Position numbers and translations under genes: made by a program. Positions 6,798 through 15,562 of a stretch of 42,390 bases of DNA are shown piece by piece. The stretch is from CBDTYW01 sp965364735 (GTDB taxonomy: Bacteria; Actinomycetota; Nitriliruptoria; Nitriliruptorales; Nitriliruptoraceae). The notes beneath the pieces were generated by a model, which saw only the letters and a program-made list of their open reading frames with translations, was not told the origin of the DNA and did not search any database. The DNA lies in NCBI GenBank assembly GCA_965364735.1, contig CBDTYW010000001.1:1-42390 (forward strand), in the 5' to 3' direction. Positions within the stretch are counted from its first letter, which is position 1, and every line of letters starts with the position of its first letter.

Positions 6798-8714
6798 CTA
6801 CCGGTCGAGCTGACGCCGAGCATGCTCTGACACCGCCCCGGGGCCCCCGACGACCCACGTCGGTGCGTCCCAGACGCGAGCCTCTGCTCGCACGGACGGC
6901 GGCACGACGTCCGGATCGGTGAGCAGGACGATCCCTCCTTCGGCAGCTGCGGCTGCGGTCGCGGCGAGCGCATCGGGGAACGCCCGGCCCGAGGCGACGA
7001 GCAGCACGCTCGGCGTGCGGCCGTCGAGCGCTTCACGACCGAGCGCGAGCGCCGTCTCGAAGCGGTCCGGGCCGAAGACGCGGCGGGCGGGTACGCCCAG
7101 CTGGGACACGACCTCGTCCGGCACGGCGGCTGGTCCACCGGCGACGATGGCCGTGCGCGAGCTCTCCAGGGCGGTCCGGCTCGCCGATGGGATCCCCTGC
7201 TGGTTGACGAGGACGAGCCGGCCGCGCTGCGCGGCGACGAGGCCGCCGGACGCCAACGCGTCCGGCCATGCGCTGCTCGCGTTCACGTGCTGACCGAGGG
7301 CGACGACCGCGACGTCACCGGCGTTCGCGATGCCCTCGCTCCGCCAGATCCGCACGGCCTCGTCGCCGGCAGCCGTGGCCGTCGCGTAGCGGTCCGGCCC
7401 GGCCCATCGGTGCACGGTGAGCCCATCCGCCTCGAGGGCGGACACGATCTCGGGGGAGAGCGCCCGCTCACCGCCGACGAGGTGGACGTCACTCGCCCCG
7501 AGGCGGCCGATCTCGTCGCGGACCCGCTGGTCGAGCGCGCTCGGTCTCGTGAGGACCACGGGGGCCGCCAGCGCCGCGGCGAGGCCCGTGGCGCCGAGCG
7601 CGTCCGCGTACGCGTCGGAGCGAGCGAGCACCACGGCATCGGCGGCATCGAACCCGAACGTCGACAACGCGACGGCCGTCGCGATGCGGTCGTCGCCGGC
7701 GACACGCCCGGCAGGTGTCGCTGCCTCGGCTCCTGCGACGCGACGGGAGTCCGGATCCGAGATCCACGGGGCCGTGTCGACGACCTCGAAGTCGCTGCCG
7801 GTCAGGTCGCGCAGGTCACGCAACGCCGTGTTGTCGAAGCTCTCCGACGGAGAGCCGGACAGGAACCACGGCGAGCCGTTGTCGGCGAGGACCGCGCCGT
7901 AGGTCTGGAGCGCGATCGCGATGACCTTCGCCTGGTCGGACATCGTGGAGAGGTCGACGTCGGCGCGCAGGCGCACGCGGATGCCCATCGGCGGGAGTCC
8001 TGTCTCGTCACGACCCGCGTCGTGTCGTGCGGGCCAGACGTGTTCGCGTGCGGTGCGGGGGGCGGTGAACCGGATGGCGTGGTCGATCACGCCGGCAGCG
8101 ATCTCGTCGCCTCGGACGAGGCCGGGCAGGATCGGAAGGCCCGCAGCGTCGGCGGACGTCCAGCCGTCGGGGCGGAGGCGATCGTCCTCGAGATCGAACA
8201 CGGCGCCGGAGCCGGCGGACCAGGTGTCGTCGCCGTCCGGGTGGGCGTCGAACAGCTCGTACAGGACACAGGCGTCGCGATCGAGGATGAGGATGTGGCG
8301 GTCGCCGTCGCCGTCGGGGCCGCCCTCGATCGGCGGGTTGTCGGGGATCGGATACGGGCCGGGATCGGACTCGTCGGCGTAGAGGAAGCTCACGTCCACA
8401 CGGGGCTGGTCGCCGTCGACGACGACCCACGGGATGCCGATGGGGGCACCCTCCCACGTCCCGGACCCGAAGTCCGGGTGGACGGGGATCCCGGCGCCGA
8501 TCGCCTCGATCCACGTCTCCGAGGACGGGTGGACGGCGAGGTCGGTGACGGGCTGGTGCCAGTGGGTGTCCCGGCTGAAGAGCTCGCAGCCCGGGGCGCC
8601 GGGCACGGCGGAGAGCGTGGGAGCCGTGCCGAGGGCGGCGGTGCAGCCGGCCGAGATCGTCGCGAACACGGCAACGGCCGTGACGCCGCGCCCCGATGAT
8701 CTGCGCCGACCCAT
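6798..8714 (-). CDS. Secreted protein with three cell-wall-binding type 2 repeats
   Basis: A 638-residue exported protein. The start at 8714 has AGGAG 7 nt upstream and gives a short signal sequence with a lipobox-like SAGC (Cys near residue 24), so it may be a lipoprotein. Residues about 30-330 form a domain I do not recognise; it has Asp-rich stretches (GGPDGDGDRHILILDRDACVL) that could bind calcium. Residues 337-638 are three tandem cell-wall-binding repeats (CWB2, Pfam PF04122): each opens with a (F/W)(A/G)GPDR(Y/F)(A/E)TA or RVAGDDRIATA motif and ends in a (I/L)VGG element. In LytC and clostridial S-layer proteins these repeats anchor to wall polymers. The frame is open on to 11417, but that extension is antisense to the MFS and rhodanese genes. 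Confidence 0.88.
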   Translation of the reverse strand: MGRRRSSGRGVTAVAVFATISAGCTAALGTAPTLSAVPGAPGCELFSRDTHWHQPVTDLAVHPSSETWIEAIGAGIPVHPDFGSGTWEGAPIGIPWVVVDGDQPRVDVSFLYADESDPGPYPIPDNPPIEGGPDGDGDRHILILDRDACVLYELFDAHPDGDDTWSAGSGAVFDLEDDRLRPDGWTSADAAGLPILPGLVRGDEIAAGVIDHAIRFTAPRTAREHVWPARHDAGRDETGLPPMGIRVRLRADVDLSTMSDQAKVIAIALQTYGAVLADNGSPWFLSGSPSESFDNTALRDLRDLTGSDFEVVDTAPWISDPDSRRVAGAEAATPAGRVAGDDRIATAVALSTFGFDAADAVVLARSDAYADALGATGLAAALAAPVVLTRPSALDQRVRDEIGRLGASDVHLVGGERALSPEIVSALEADGLTVHRWAGPDRYATATAAGDEAVRIWRSEGIANAGDVAVVALGQHVNASSAWPDALASGGLVAAQRGRLVLVNQQGIPSASRTALESSRTAIVAGGPAAVPDEVVSQLGVPARRVFGPDRFETALALGREALDGRTPSVLLVASGRAFPDALAATAAAAAEGGIVLLTDPDVVPPSVRAEARVWDAPTWVVGGPGAVSEHARRQLDR

Positions 8715-8894
8715 CGCATCGCTCCTGCGCTCATCGGCAGTGTCGCAGAACGTGATGGCGCGGGCCAGCGTGGGAGGGGCGTGGTTGGCGCTCGGTACGG
8801 TTCCGTCCCACCCCACGACGGGACTGCAGATGCGAGATCGGGCACGTGCTCGGCGTTGCGGCGGCGCGATCCGGCGGCTTCTGGTCGTGCGCAC

Positions 8895-10592
8895 ATGAGC
8901 CCGACCACCGCAGCGCCCCCCGGGACCTTCGCACCGCTGAGGGTGCAGGCCTACCGCCGGTTGTGGCTCGCGATGATCGTGTCCAACCTGGGCACGTTCC
9001 TCCAGATGGTGGCGGCTCCGTGGTTGATGCTGGAGCTGACCGGATCGCCCTTCATGGTCGGTCTGGTCACCGCGTCGCTCGCGCTCCCGCGGCTGTTCAT
9101 GACCGTTCCTGCGGGGGCGTTGGCGGATGCCCTCGATCGACGCATGCTCCTCACGGTGGGGCAGATGGGCAACGCTGTCAGCGTGACCGTGCTCGGGATC
9201 ATGACGCTCCAAGGGCAGGTCACGCCGACCGTCCTCGTCCTGCTGAGCTTCATGGTCGGGATCGGCACCTCGCTGTCGCTGCCGGCCTTCCAGTCGACCA
9301 TCCACGATCTCGTGCCGCGCGACACCGTCGCCTCGGCGGTCGCGCTCAACTCGGTCGCGTTCAACGTCGCACGCGCCGTCGGCCCCGCGATCGGTGGCGC
9401 GATGGTGGCGGCCGGCCTGATCGGTGAAGCCTTCATCATCAACGGCGTGAGCTACTTCGCGATCATCGCGGTGCTGCTCAGCTTCCCGAAGGACGTCCTC
9501 GACGGAGGTCCCCGCGAGCCGGTCTTCCGCGCCGTGCTCACCGGGATCCGCTACGTCCGCTACACCCCGTCGCTGCGCCTGCTGCTGTTCGTCGTCGCCG
9601 GGTTCAGCCTCACGGCTGCATCCGTGCAGACGTTGCTGCCGAGCGTGACCCGCGATGACCTCGGGCTGGGCGCCAGCGCCTACGGGATCCTGCTCGGGAC
9701 GTTCGGAGCGGGCGCGCTGCTGAGCGGGCTGACGCAGTCCAAGCTGCGCGCGCGTGTGCCCGGCGCCGTCGTCCTGCCGGTCTCGATCACGATGTTCGGG
9801 GCGACTGCGGCGGCGTTCGGCCTCTCCCGTCAGCCCGTCCTGTCCGGCCTGCTGCTGGCGGTCGCCGGGTTCTCCTGGGTCTGGGCGGCGACGACGTTCA
9901 ACGTCACCGCCCAGATGCTGGCTCCGAAGTGGGCGCGGGGGCGGGTCATCAGCCTCTACCAGCTCGCCTTCATGGGGATCATGCCGATCGGGTCGCTGAC
10001 CTCCGGCGTGCTCGCGGAGCAGGTGGGCGCTGGCACGGCGGTCACGATGCTGACCGCAGGCACCCTCGTGCTCGGGCTCGCGTCCAGCCGGCTGCCCTTG
10101 CCGGTCCTGGACGAGATCGAGGAGCCCCACGTCCCGGTCGACTGGAGCGTCCCGCAGCACGCAGCGCGCGTGTCCGGCTCGCCGGTGCTGGTGCTCACGA
10201 CCTTCGAGCTCGCGGCCCAGGACGTCCCGGCATTCCTCGTCGCTGCGACCGCGCTGCGACGTCAGCGCTACCGGACCGGCGCCATGCGGTGGCAGCTCTA
10301 CCGCAACGTCGAGCACCCCACGCGGATCACCGAGATGTTCGAGGTGCGTGACTGGGCCGACCACCTCCGCCAGCACGAACGCATCGACGACGAGGTCGCC
10401 GCTGCGATCCGCGCTGTCCGCGCGTTCGACCTCAACGGCACGGCGATCACCCGGCACCTCGCGGGCATCGACCTCCTCGATCCAGCCGGCCTGCCCACCT
10501 TCGACGATCTCGTCGCGGTGCACGATGAGCTCCACAGCCACGACGGTTCGGTCCCGCTGCGGGACGGGAGCGACGACGAGCGCGTGGGGTGA
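8895..10592 (+). CDS. MFS transporter of the MFS_3 / EntS-like exporter family with C-terminal domain
   Basis: A 565-residue inner-membrane protein. Residues about 10-410 form a major-facilitator domain of twelve spans, starting FAPLRVQAYRRLWLAMIVSN, which is the typical opening of MFS_3 proteins (EntS relatives), with the conserved DALDRR loop after span 2. Residues about 430-540 form a soluble domain (PVLVLTTFELAAQDVPAFL, MRWQLYRNVEHPTRITEMFEV) as in MFS_3 proteins that carry an ABM-like tail. Substrates of this group are siderophores, drugs or unknown. The ATG at 8895 precedes the conserved region; no good ribosome site is visible, and an upstream in-frame start at 8781 is possible. It is divergent from the wall-binding protein gene. 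Confidence 0.87.
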   Translation: MSPTTAAPPGTFAPLRVQAYRRLWLAMIVSNLGTFLQMVAAPWLMLELTGSPFMVGLVTASLALPRLFMTVPAGALADALDRRMLLTVGQMGNAVSVTVLGIMTLQGQVTPTVLVLLSFMVGIGTSLSLPAFQSTIHDLVPRDTVASAVALNSVAFNVARAVGPAIGGAMVAAGLIGEAFIINGVSYFAIIAVLLSFPKDVLDGGPREPVFRAVLTGIRYVRYTPSLRLLLFVVAGFSLTAASVQTLLPSVTRDDLGLGASAYGILLGTFGAGALLSGLTQSKLRARVPGAVVLPVSITMFGATAAAFGLSRQPVLSGLLLAVAGFSWVWAATTFNVTAQMLAPKWARGRVISLYQLAFMGIMPIGSLTSGVLAEQVGAGTAVTMLTAGTLVLGLASSRLPLPVLDEIEEPHVPVDWSVPQHAARVSGSPVLVLTTFELAAQDVPAFLVAATALRRQRYRTGAMRWQLYRNVEHPTRITEMFEVRDWADHLRQHERIDDEVAAAIRAVRAFDLNGTAITRHLAGIDLLDPAGLPTFDDLVAVHDELHSHDGSVPLRDGSDDERVG

Positions 10593-10688
10593 CGTGGTGG
10601 TGGGTTGGCGACGGTGACCTGCACGGAATATTGTCCGTACAAATGGTGCTGGGTCGACGAGACCCTCAGACGTCGAAGGACCATCCCC

Positions 10689-11150
10689 ATGACCCGCTCC
10701 CTCCCCACGTTGAGTCGCCCCGCCGTGGCGCTCGTCCTGGCCCTGACCGTCGTGCTCGCTGCGTGTGGATCGGCTGGGCTGGACGTCGCCGGGCAAGGCT
10801 CGGCTGGACAGGCCGAGGCCGGGGAGCCCGGTGTGCGTGTCGTCGCGTCGAACGTGGCACAGGGACTTCTGGCCGAGGAGCCCGCGCCGACGCTCATCGA
10901 CGTGCGGACGCCGGCCGAGTTCGCGGAAAGCCACCTCGCTGGTGCGAGCCTCGTCGACTTCAACGCTGCCGACTTCCGTGAGCGGATCGCCACCTACCCG
11001 CGCGATGCGAGCTACGTCATCTACTGCCGCTCGGGCAACCGCTCCGAAGGGGCGCGTCGGGTGATGACCGATCTCGGGTTCACCGACGTCGCGGACATCG
11101 AGGGCGGGATCCTCGCCTGGACCCAGGCCGGTCTGCCGACCACGCCGTGA
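10689..11150 (+). CDS. Rhodanese-domain lipoprotein
   Basis: A 153-residue exported single-domain rhodanese. The start at 10689 has GAAGGA 8 nt upstream. The signal peptide ends at lipobox LAAC (Cys near residue 21). The rhodanese fold spans about residues 45-150: TLIDVRTPAEFAESHLAGA, then the active-site loop CRSGNRS holding the catalytic Cys for persulfide transfer, and IEGGILAWTQAGLP at the end. Such surface rhodaneses carry sulfane sulfur in the envelope. With an SQR/TusE/DsrE cluster 5 kb away it may be part of the same sulfur physiology, but this gene lacks the shared promoter box. The methyltransferase gene follows after 28 bp. Confidence 0.92.
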   Translation: MTRSLPTLSRPAVALVLALTVVLAACGSAGLDVAGQGSAGQAEAGEPGVRVVASNVAQGLLAEEPAPTLIDVRTPAEFAESHLAGASLVDFNAADFRERIATYPRDASYVIYCRSGNRSEGARRVMTDLGFTDVADIEGGILAWTQAGLPTTP

Positions 11151-11178
11151 ATCAGTCGCTGAACACCGGGAGTCGAAC

Positions 11179-11814
11179 ATGAACCGCGCAGGCTGGGACG
11201 AGCGGTACGCGACCTCTGAGCTGGTCTGGTCCCGCGGGCCGAACCAGTTCCTCGTCGAGCAGGTCGCTGACCTGCCCGCGGGGCGTGCGCTGGATCTCGC
11301 CTGTGGCGAAGGACGCAACGCGATCTGGTTGGCGACGTCGGGATGGGACGCGACCGGCGTCGACTTCTCGCCGGTGGGCATCGAGAAGGCCAGGACGCTT
11401 GCGTCGGGCACGGACACGACCGCGGCGGTGCGTGAGGCCGCCGGTTCGCTGACCTTCGAGGTCGGTGACGCGACGACGTGGACAGGCGACGGCGAGGGGT
11501 TCGACCTGGTGATCGTCTTCTACCTCCACCTGGTTCCGGGCCAGCGTCGAGCCGCACATCGACGGGCGGCCGACGCGGTTCGGCCGGGCGGGACCCTGCT
11601 GGTCGTCGGACACGACCTGGACAACCTCGAGCGCGGTGTCGGCGGCCCCCAGGACCCGACCATCCTGCTGACGGCGGACGACGTCGTCGCGGACGTCGAC
11701 GGGCTGGGCCTTGAGGTCGAGCAGGCCGGGCAGGTGTTCCGCGAGGTCGACGTCGACGGCTCGACGCGCACGGCCGTTGACTGCCTCGTCCGGGCGGTGA
11801 AGCCACCGCGGTGA
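11179..11814 (+). CDS. Class I SAM-dependent methyltransferase
   Basis: A 211-residue soluble methyltransferase. It begins with WDERYATSELVWSRGPNQFL, characteristic of the TehB/thiopurine-like small methyltransferases, followed by motif I ALDLACGEGRNAIWLA (residues about 33-48) that binds SAM, an acidic residue in VTGVDFSPVG, and a hydrophobic motif FDLVIVFYLHLVP. The family detoxifies tellurite, selenite or thiol-reactive compounds or methylates small molecules; the acceptor here is unknown. The start is preceded by CGGGAG. It lies 28 bp after the rhodanese gene and is probably co-transcribed; a chalcogen-handling link would be reasonable but is inference. It ends 13 bp from the stop of the convergent hydrolase gene. 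Confidence 0.9.
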   Translation: MNRAGWDERYATSELVWSRGPNQFLVEQVADLPAGRALDLACGEGRNAIWLATSGWDATGVDFSPVGIEKARTLASGTDTTAAVREAAGSLTFEVGDATTWTGDGEGFDLVIVFYLHLVPGQRRAAHRRAADAVRPGGTLLVVGHDLDNLERGVGGPQDPTILLTADDVVADVDGLGLEVEQAGQVFREVDVDGSTRTAVDCLVRAVKPPR

Positions 11815-11826
11815 TCGGCTGACGTC

Positions 11827-13842
11827 CTACGTCTCGCGTGATCGCCGGGCCATGCGCCCGGCCGCGATCGTGAGCGCCAGCCCGAGGGCCGCGAAGCCCC
11901 CACCGGTCGCCGGCAGCGGGCCCGGTGCGTCGGGCTCCGGTTCGGGGGTCGGCGCGGAGACGACCACGTCGCCGGGGACGGTCAGCGACAGGTAGGAGGC
12001 GTTCGCGAGGTCCTGGAAGACGGTGTTGCGCGCCGGCACCAGCAAGGGCAGGTGCTCGGGCGTGTCCGCGGAGTACAGCGCGATGCGCAGACGGTTCCCG
12101 GCCCGGAACCGCTTGGCGGTGGGCCACACCTCGACCTCGTAGGAGAGCGTCTCGCCGGGCGTGGGAGGGGCCACGGTGTCCTCCGTGTGGAACGGGAACG
12201 GGTCCATGACGCCGAGCGGCGTCAGCACCGACCGCGAGGGGTCGAGGTCGCGTTGTGATGCGCGGAGGAACCCCGGGGTGATCAACGTGGAGGTCCCGTC
12301 GGGGGAGACCTCGGCCACCTTCACGATCCAGTCCGTGTCGTGGAACGGCGGGCTGAACTGGCCGATCCCGGGCAGGCCGATCACGCCACCGACGGCTCCG
12401 AGCGGCAGCGCAGGTCGCGCTCCGAGCGGCTCGGTCGCCGCTTCGAGATGCAGGGTGATCGGGCCCGCGACGACCAAGTCCTCGGTGAGCGGCTCGGTCG
12501 ACCAGACCAGCCCGCGCCACTCGTCGAGCTGCTGGTCCTGGTCGTTCTGGGGAACCGCAGGGACGGCGTTGTCCCACCGTGAGGGGAACTCGCCGGCGTT
12601 GGCGTGGGTCACATAGTCATACGTGGCGGAGGCCTCGTCGACGTCGGGGGCGTCCGTCGACAGCAGCTCACCATCGCGCAGGTAGAGGCGCACCTGATCG
12701 GACCCCGTCGGTGGCCAGTCGTCGGACAGGCGCCACTCGCCCGCGTCAGGCGCCAGACGGGTCTCGTCCATGACGAAGTACCGCGCCCGAGGTCCGTCCA
12801 TGAACGCCGGCCTCGGCCCGTCATCGAGCCAGTACCGGTACCAGTCCAGCAGGTCGCGGCCGCTCTGCTCGTAGGAGACCGCATGCGTCTCGGCGTGGTT
12901 CCAGGGGCCGACGATCATGTGGTTCGGCCCGCCGATCGTGCCCCGCCGCTCCAGCGCGAGGGCCTCTTGGAACCCGAGCACCTGGCCGCGGGTGAAGGCG
13001 TCGTACCAACCCGCGATGTGGAGGGTCGGGACCTGCAGCCGCTCCATCTGCCACCAGAGCGACGATTGCCGGTAGACCTCGCCGTCGTACGGCTCGTTGA
13101 AGTACTGCAGGTAGAGCCGATCGCTCTGGGCGTGGTCGAACATGACCTGCGCGGCGGTCTCGGGGGAGGGGCCCGTGGTGACGTCGGGACCCGACGCGTT
13201 CAGGCTCTCCGCTGCCGAGGACCACAACGCGACGAAGCTGCCGTTGAGGATTCCGCCATGGTGGACGATGTCGCGGTACAGGTCGGTGTAGGCGCGCTGG
13301 GGTGCGATGGCCTCGAGGTGTGGCGGCTGCTGGGCGGCGATGAGGTACTGGATGATCCCCGAGTAGGAGCCGCCGAAGAGCCCGACCTTGCCGTTGCACC
13401 ACGGGTACTCGAGGGCAGCCCATTCGACGATCGCGGCACCGTCACGTTGTTCCTGCGGCGAGAACACGTAGTCGTAGGTTCCCTCGCTGCCGCCGGTGCC
13501 GCGCGCGTCGACCTCGATCAGCACGAACCCTCTCGGCGCGAAGAAGTCGGCGCCCTCGGCTGCCCGCCCCTCCTTGTGGTACGGCGTCATCTCGACCAGA
13601 CACGGGAATGTGGCGCCGTCGGGCGCATCGGGGCGGTGAGCGTCCAGAGCCAGCCGGACGCCGTCCTCCATCTCCACGTAGTGGTTGCGCTCGATGACCA
13701 CCTCGTAGGTCGGCTCGATCGTTGAGCCGCCACTGGCCTGGGCATGCGCCGAGGGCGGGGCGACGGCAACGCTGCCGACGGCCACGGTGAGGGAGGCCAC
13801 GCTCAGGGCGATGCGCGCGCTCACGCCCGTTCCCGCTGTCAC
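11827..13842 (-). CDS. Secreted CocE/NonD (peptidase S15-like) hydrolase with LPxTG anchor
   Basis: A 671-residue exported serine hydrolase. The GTG start at 13842 has GAGG 7 nt upstream. A signal peptide covers residues 1-35 (ending SAHAQA). The alpha/beta hydrolase domain has MTPYHKEG, VDARGTGGSEG and the nucleophile elbow GGSYSG with Ser159, the pattern of CocE/NonD and X-Pro dipeptidyl peptidases. The C-terminal half is the jelly-roll X-PDDase C domain (RLRIALYSADTPEHLPLL). The tail is Pro/Glu-rich, then LPATG (643-647), a hydrophobic span and RRSRET, a sortase cell-wall sorting signal. It acts on the cell surface on esters, amides or proline peptides. It is divergent from a second sortase-anchored hydrolase. 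Confidence 0.92.
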   Translation of the reverse strand: MTAGTGVSARIALSVASLTVAVGSVAVAPPSAHAQASGGSTIEPTYEVVIERNHYVEMEDGVRLALDAHRPDAPDGATFPCLVEMTPYHKEGRAAEGADFFAPRGFVLIEVDARGTGGSEGTYDYVFSPQEQRDGAAIVEWAALEYPWCNGKVGLFGGSYSGIIQYLIAAQQPPHLEAIAPQRAYTDLYRDIVHHGGILNGSFVALWSSAAESLNASGPDVTTGPSPETAAQVMFDHAQSDRLYLQYFNEPYDGEVYRQSSLWWQMERLQVPTLHIAGWYDAFTRGQVLGFQEALALERRGTIGGPNHMIVGPWNHAETHAVSYEQSGRDLLDWYRYWLDDGPRPAFMDGPRARYFVMDETRLAPDAGEWRLSDDWPPTGSDQVRLYLRDGELLSTDAPDVDEASATYDYVTHANAGEFPSRWDNAVPAVPQNDQDQQLDEWRGLVWSTEPLTEDLVVAGPITLHLEAATEPLGARPALPLGAVGGVIGLPGIGQFSPPFHDTDWIVKVAEVSPDGTSTLITPGFLRASQRDLDPSRSVLTPLGVMDPFPFHTEDTVAPPTPGETLSYEVEVWPTAKRFRAGNRLRIALYSADTPEHLPLLVPARNTVFQDLANASYLSLTVPGDVVVSAPTPEPEPDAPGPLPATGGGFAALGLALTIAAGRMARRSRET

Positions 13843-13861
13843 CTTCGTGCCTCACCTCGTT

Positions 13862-13893
13862 GGTCTGTGCAGCCTAGTGATGCTGCACAGACC
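13862..13893. promoter_or_regulatory. Perfect 12-bp inverted repeat between divergent surface-hydrolase genes
   Basis: GGTCTGTGCAGC (13862-13873) and GCTGCACAGACC (13882-13893) are exact reverse complements separated by 8 nt (CTAGTGAT). The element starts 20 bp upstream of the minus-strand GTG and ends 85 bp before the plus-strand ATG. It could be an operator for both genes or a hairpin in the leader of the CocE/NonD mRNA. A smaller 6-bp inverted repeat (GCCGAC/GTCGGC) lies at 13923-13940. Confidence 0.6.
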
Positions 13894-13978
13894 TCAGAGA
13901 TCGGGTCATCCATGCAGACAGGGCCGACATCTCCGTCGGCGTCGCTACGGTCCAGCCAACACGACGACGGGTTGGTCG

Positions 13979-15478
13979 ATGCGGGTTCGGGTCTTGCTTG
14001 GCGTCGTGACGGCCCTGTTCGCCGTCTCGACCTCGTCAGCCTTCGCGATCCCTGAGGGCCCCGACGACGGAACCCCGGAGTGGGGCGCGCGGGAGGCGGG
14101 GAACTTCGCGCGGACCCGTGACGAGGCGAACCGCGAGCTCTCCTCCCCGGCCTTCCAGCAGCGCCTTTCCGAGCAGGCAGCGCTCAACGCTGCGGCCTAC
14201 GTGGAGTTCCAGGCCGCGAACGGGTTCCTCAACGCGGGCAACCTCTGCAACCACTGGATGCTCACCTGCGGAGGCGACCCCTTCCGCTACCCGGGCGTCG
14301 ACCCGTTCTACGACGACGTCGGCTCGTTCACGGAGGTCCTGTTCCACGACCGCGACTGTGCTCGGCTCTCGGGAAGGATCTGGACGCCGCTCGGGGCGCA
14401 GGCAGGCGATGGTCTCCCCGGCGTCGTGATCACGACGGGATCCGTCCAGGCCCCGGAGCCGCTGTACTGGTGGGCGGCCCAGCCGCTCGTCGAAGCGGGC
14501 TACACGGTGATGACGTGGGATGTCCGTGGGCAGGGACGTTCTGACACCCAGACGCCGACGGGCCAGCAGGGCAGCAACGCGAACTCGACCGTGTTCTGGG
14601 ACGGGACCGTTGACGCGATCGACTTCTTCCGCTCCACGCCCGAGCAGCCCTACCCCCACAACGTGACCTGCGCCGCCAGCGTGAACCCGCTGTACGGGCT
14701 CACGAACGCGTCGGCCAACAACCCGCACTTCGACGTCCTCGACCACGATCGGCTCGGACTTGCCGGGCACTCCCTCGGCGCCACCGGCGTGAGCCGGGTC
14801 CAGGCGATGGACCCGTGGGAAGGCCAGATCGACACGGAGAACCCGGTCGACGTGATCGTGGCGTGGGACTCGCTGTCGTCCGCGGCACCGATCGTTCCGC
14901 GGGTGCCCGCGATGGGGCAGTCGAGCGAGTACGGGCTGGTGAACGTCCCGTTCTTCAGCTCGCCGGACCCGGAGTCGGACAAGGGCGCGTTCGCCGCGTG
15001 GGTCGAGGCCGATCTCCCGGTCGTGCAGTTCACGATCCAGGGCTCGACGCACTACGAGTGGTCCCAGATCCCGACCACGCCGGTCGTGAACTTCTCCTCC
15101 ACCGACTGGACGAGCTGGGGCACGCCGATGGCCGCGCACTACACCGTCGCCTGGATGGACCGCTGGCTCAAGGAGTCGGACGAGCCCGGCTACGACACCG
15201 CTGACGCGCGGCTGCTCGAGGACCTCACCTACTGCGAGCGGTTCAGCTTCTACATGCGCTCGGCCCGCAGCTTCCCGTCGCGCGATGGCAGCCCGCTCGT
15301 CAATGACGACATCCGCGCGTCGTGCCTTGCAGGCGAGGTCACGCAGCTGCCGGCACCCGAGCCGGAGCCCGCTCCCGAGCCGGCGCCTGATCCGGCCCCG
15401 CTCCCCACGACCGGCGGCGGGCTGGCCCTCGCCGGCCTCGCCGCGCTGCTCTCGTCGTGGATGATCCGCCGTCGCTGA
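13979..15478 (+). CDS. Secreted alpha/beta hydrolase with LPxTG anchor
   Basis: A 499-residue exported hydrolase. The ATG at 13979 opens a normal signal peptide (RVRVLLGVVTALFAVSTSSAFA); no strong ribosome site is visible. The catalytic domain has an oxyanion-side strand GVVITTGS, DVRGQGRSD and nucleophile elbow GHSLG with Ser265; a His in STHYEWSQ is a candidate for the triad. Several Cys pairs (CNHWMLTCGG) suggest disulfides outside the cell. The tail is a Pro/Glu repeat, then LPTTG (475-479), a hydrophobic span and RRR, again a sortase sorting signal. The architecture repeats that of the divergent CocE/NonD gene although the catalytic domains differ. Substrate unknown; cutinase-like or lipid-ester hydrolysis is possible. 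Confidence 0.87.
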   Translation: MRVRVLLGVVTALFAVSTSSAFAIPEGPDDGTPEWGAREAGNFARTRDEANRELSSPAFQQRLSEQAALNAAAYVEFQAANGFLNAGNLCNHWMLTCGGDPFRYPGVDPFYDDVGSFTEVLFHDRDCARLSGRIWTPLGAQAGDGLPGVVITTGSVQAPEPLYWWAAQPLVEAGYTVMTWDVRGQGRSDTQTPTGQQGSNANSTVFWDGTVDAIDFFRSTPEQPYPHNVTCAASVNPLYGLTNASANNPHFDVLDHDRLGLAGHSLGATGVSRVQAMDPWEGQIDTENPVDVIVAWDSLSSAAPIVPRVPAMGQSSEYGLVNVPFFSSPDPESDKGAFAAWVEADLPVVQFTIQGSTHYEWSQIPTTPVVNFSSTDWTSWGTPMAAHYTVAWMDRWLKESDEPGYDTADARLLEDLTYCERFSFYMRSARSFPSRDGSPLVNDDIRASCLAGEVTQLPAPEPEPAPEPAPDPAPLPTTGGGLALAGLAALLSSWMIRRR

Positions 15479-15562
15479 CGAAGGTCCGTCGTCAGGTCGC
15501 TGATCGGGACGTACCGTGGTCTGGTGACCGCGCGGGTGTCGCGGCCGAACGAGGAGTGCAGC

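Noticed and set aside
8919..8931. GGGACCTTCG match to the shared box inside the MFS gene
   Set aside because: It is coding (Gly-Thr-Phe codons), lies after the start codon, and lacks the rest of the box.
10623..10638. ACGGA-N6-TCCGT inverted repeat upstream of the rhodanese gene
   Set aside because: Only 5-bp arms around an AT-rich core; could be an ArsR-type operator but is too short to claim.
6798..11417. One open minus-strand frame of 1539 codons
   Set aside because: Only the part from 8714 down encodes a recognisable protein; the upstream part is antisense to MFS and rhodanese genes and has low-complexity, Arg/His/Asp-rich content typical of GC shadows.
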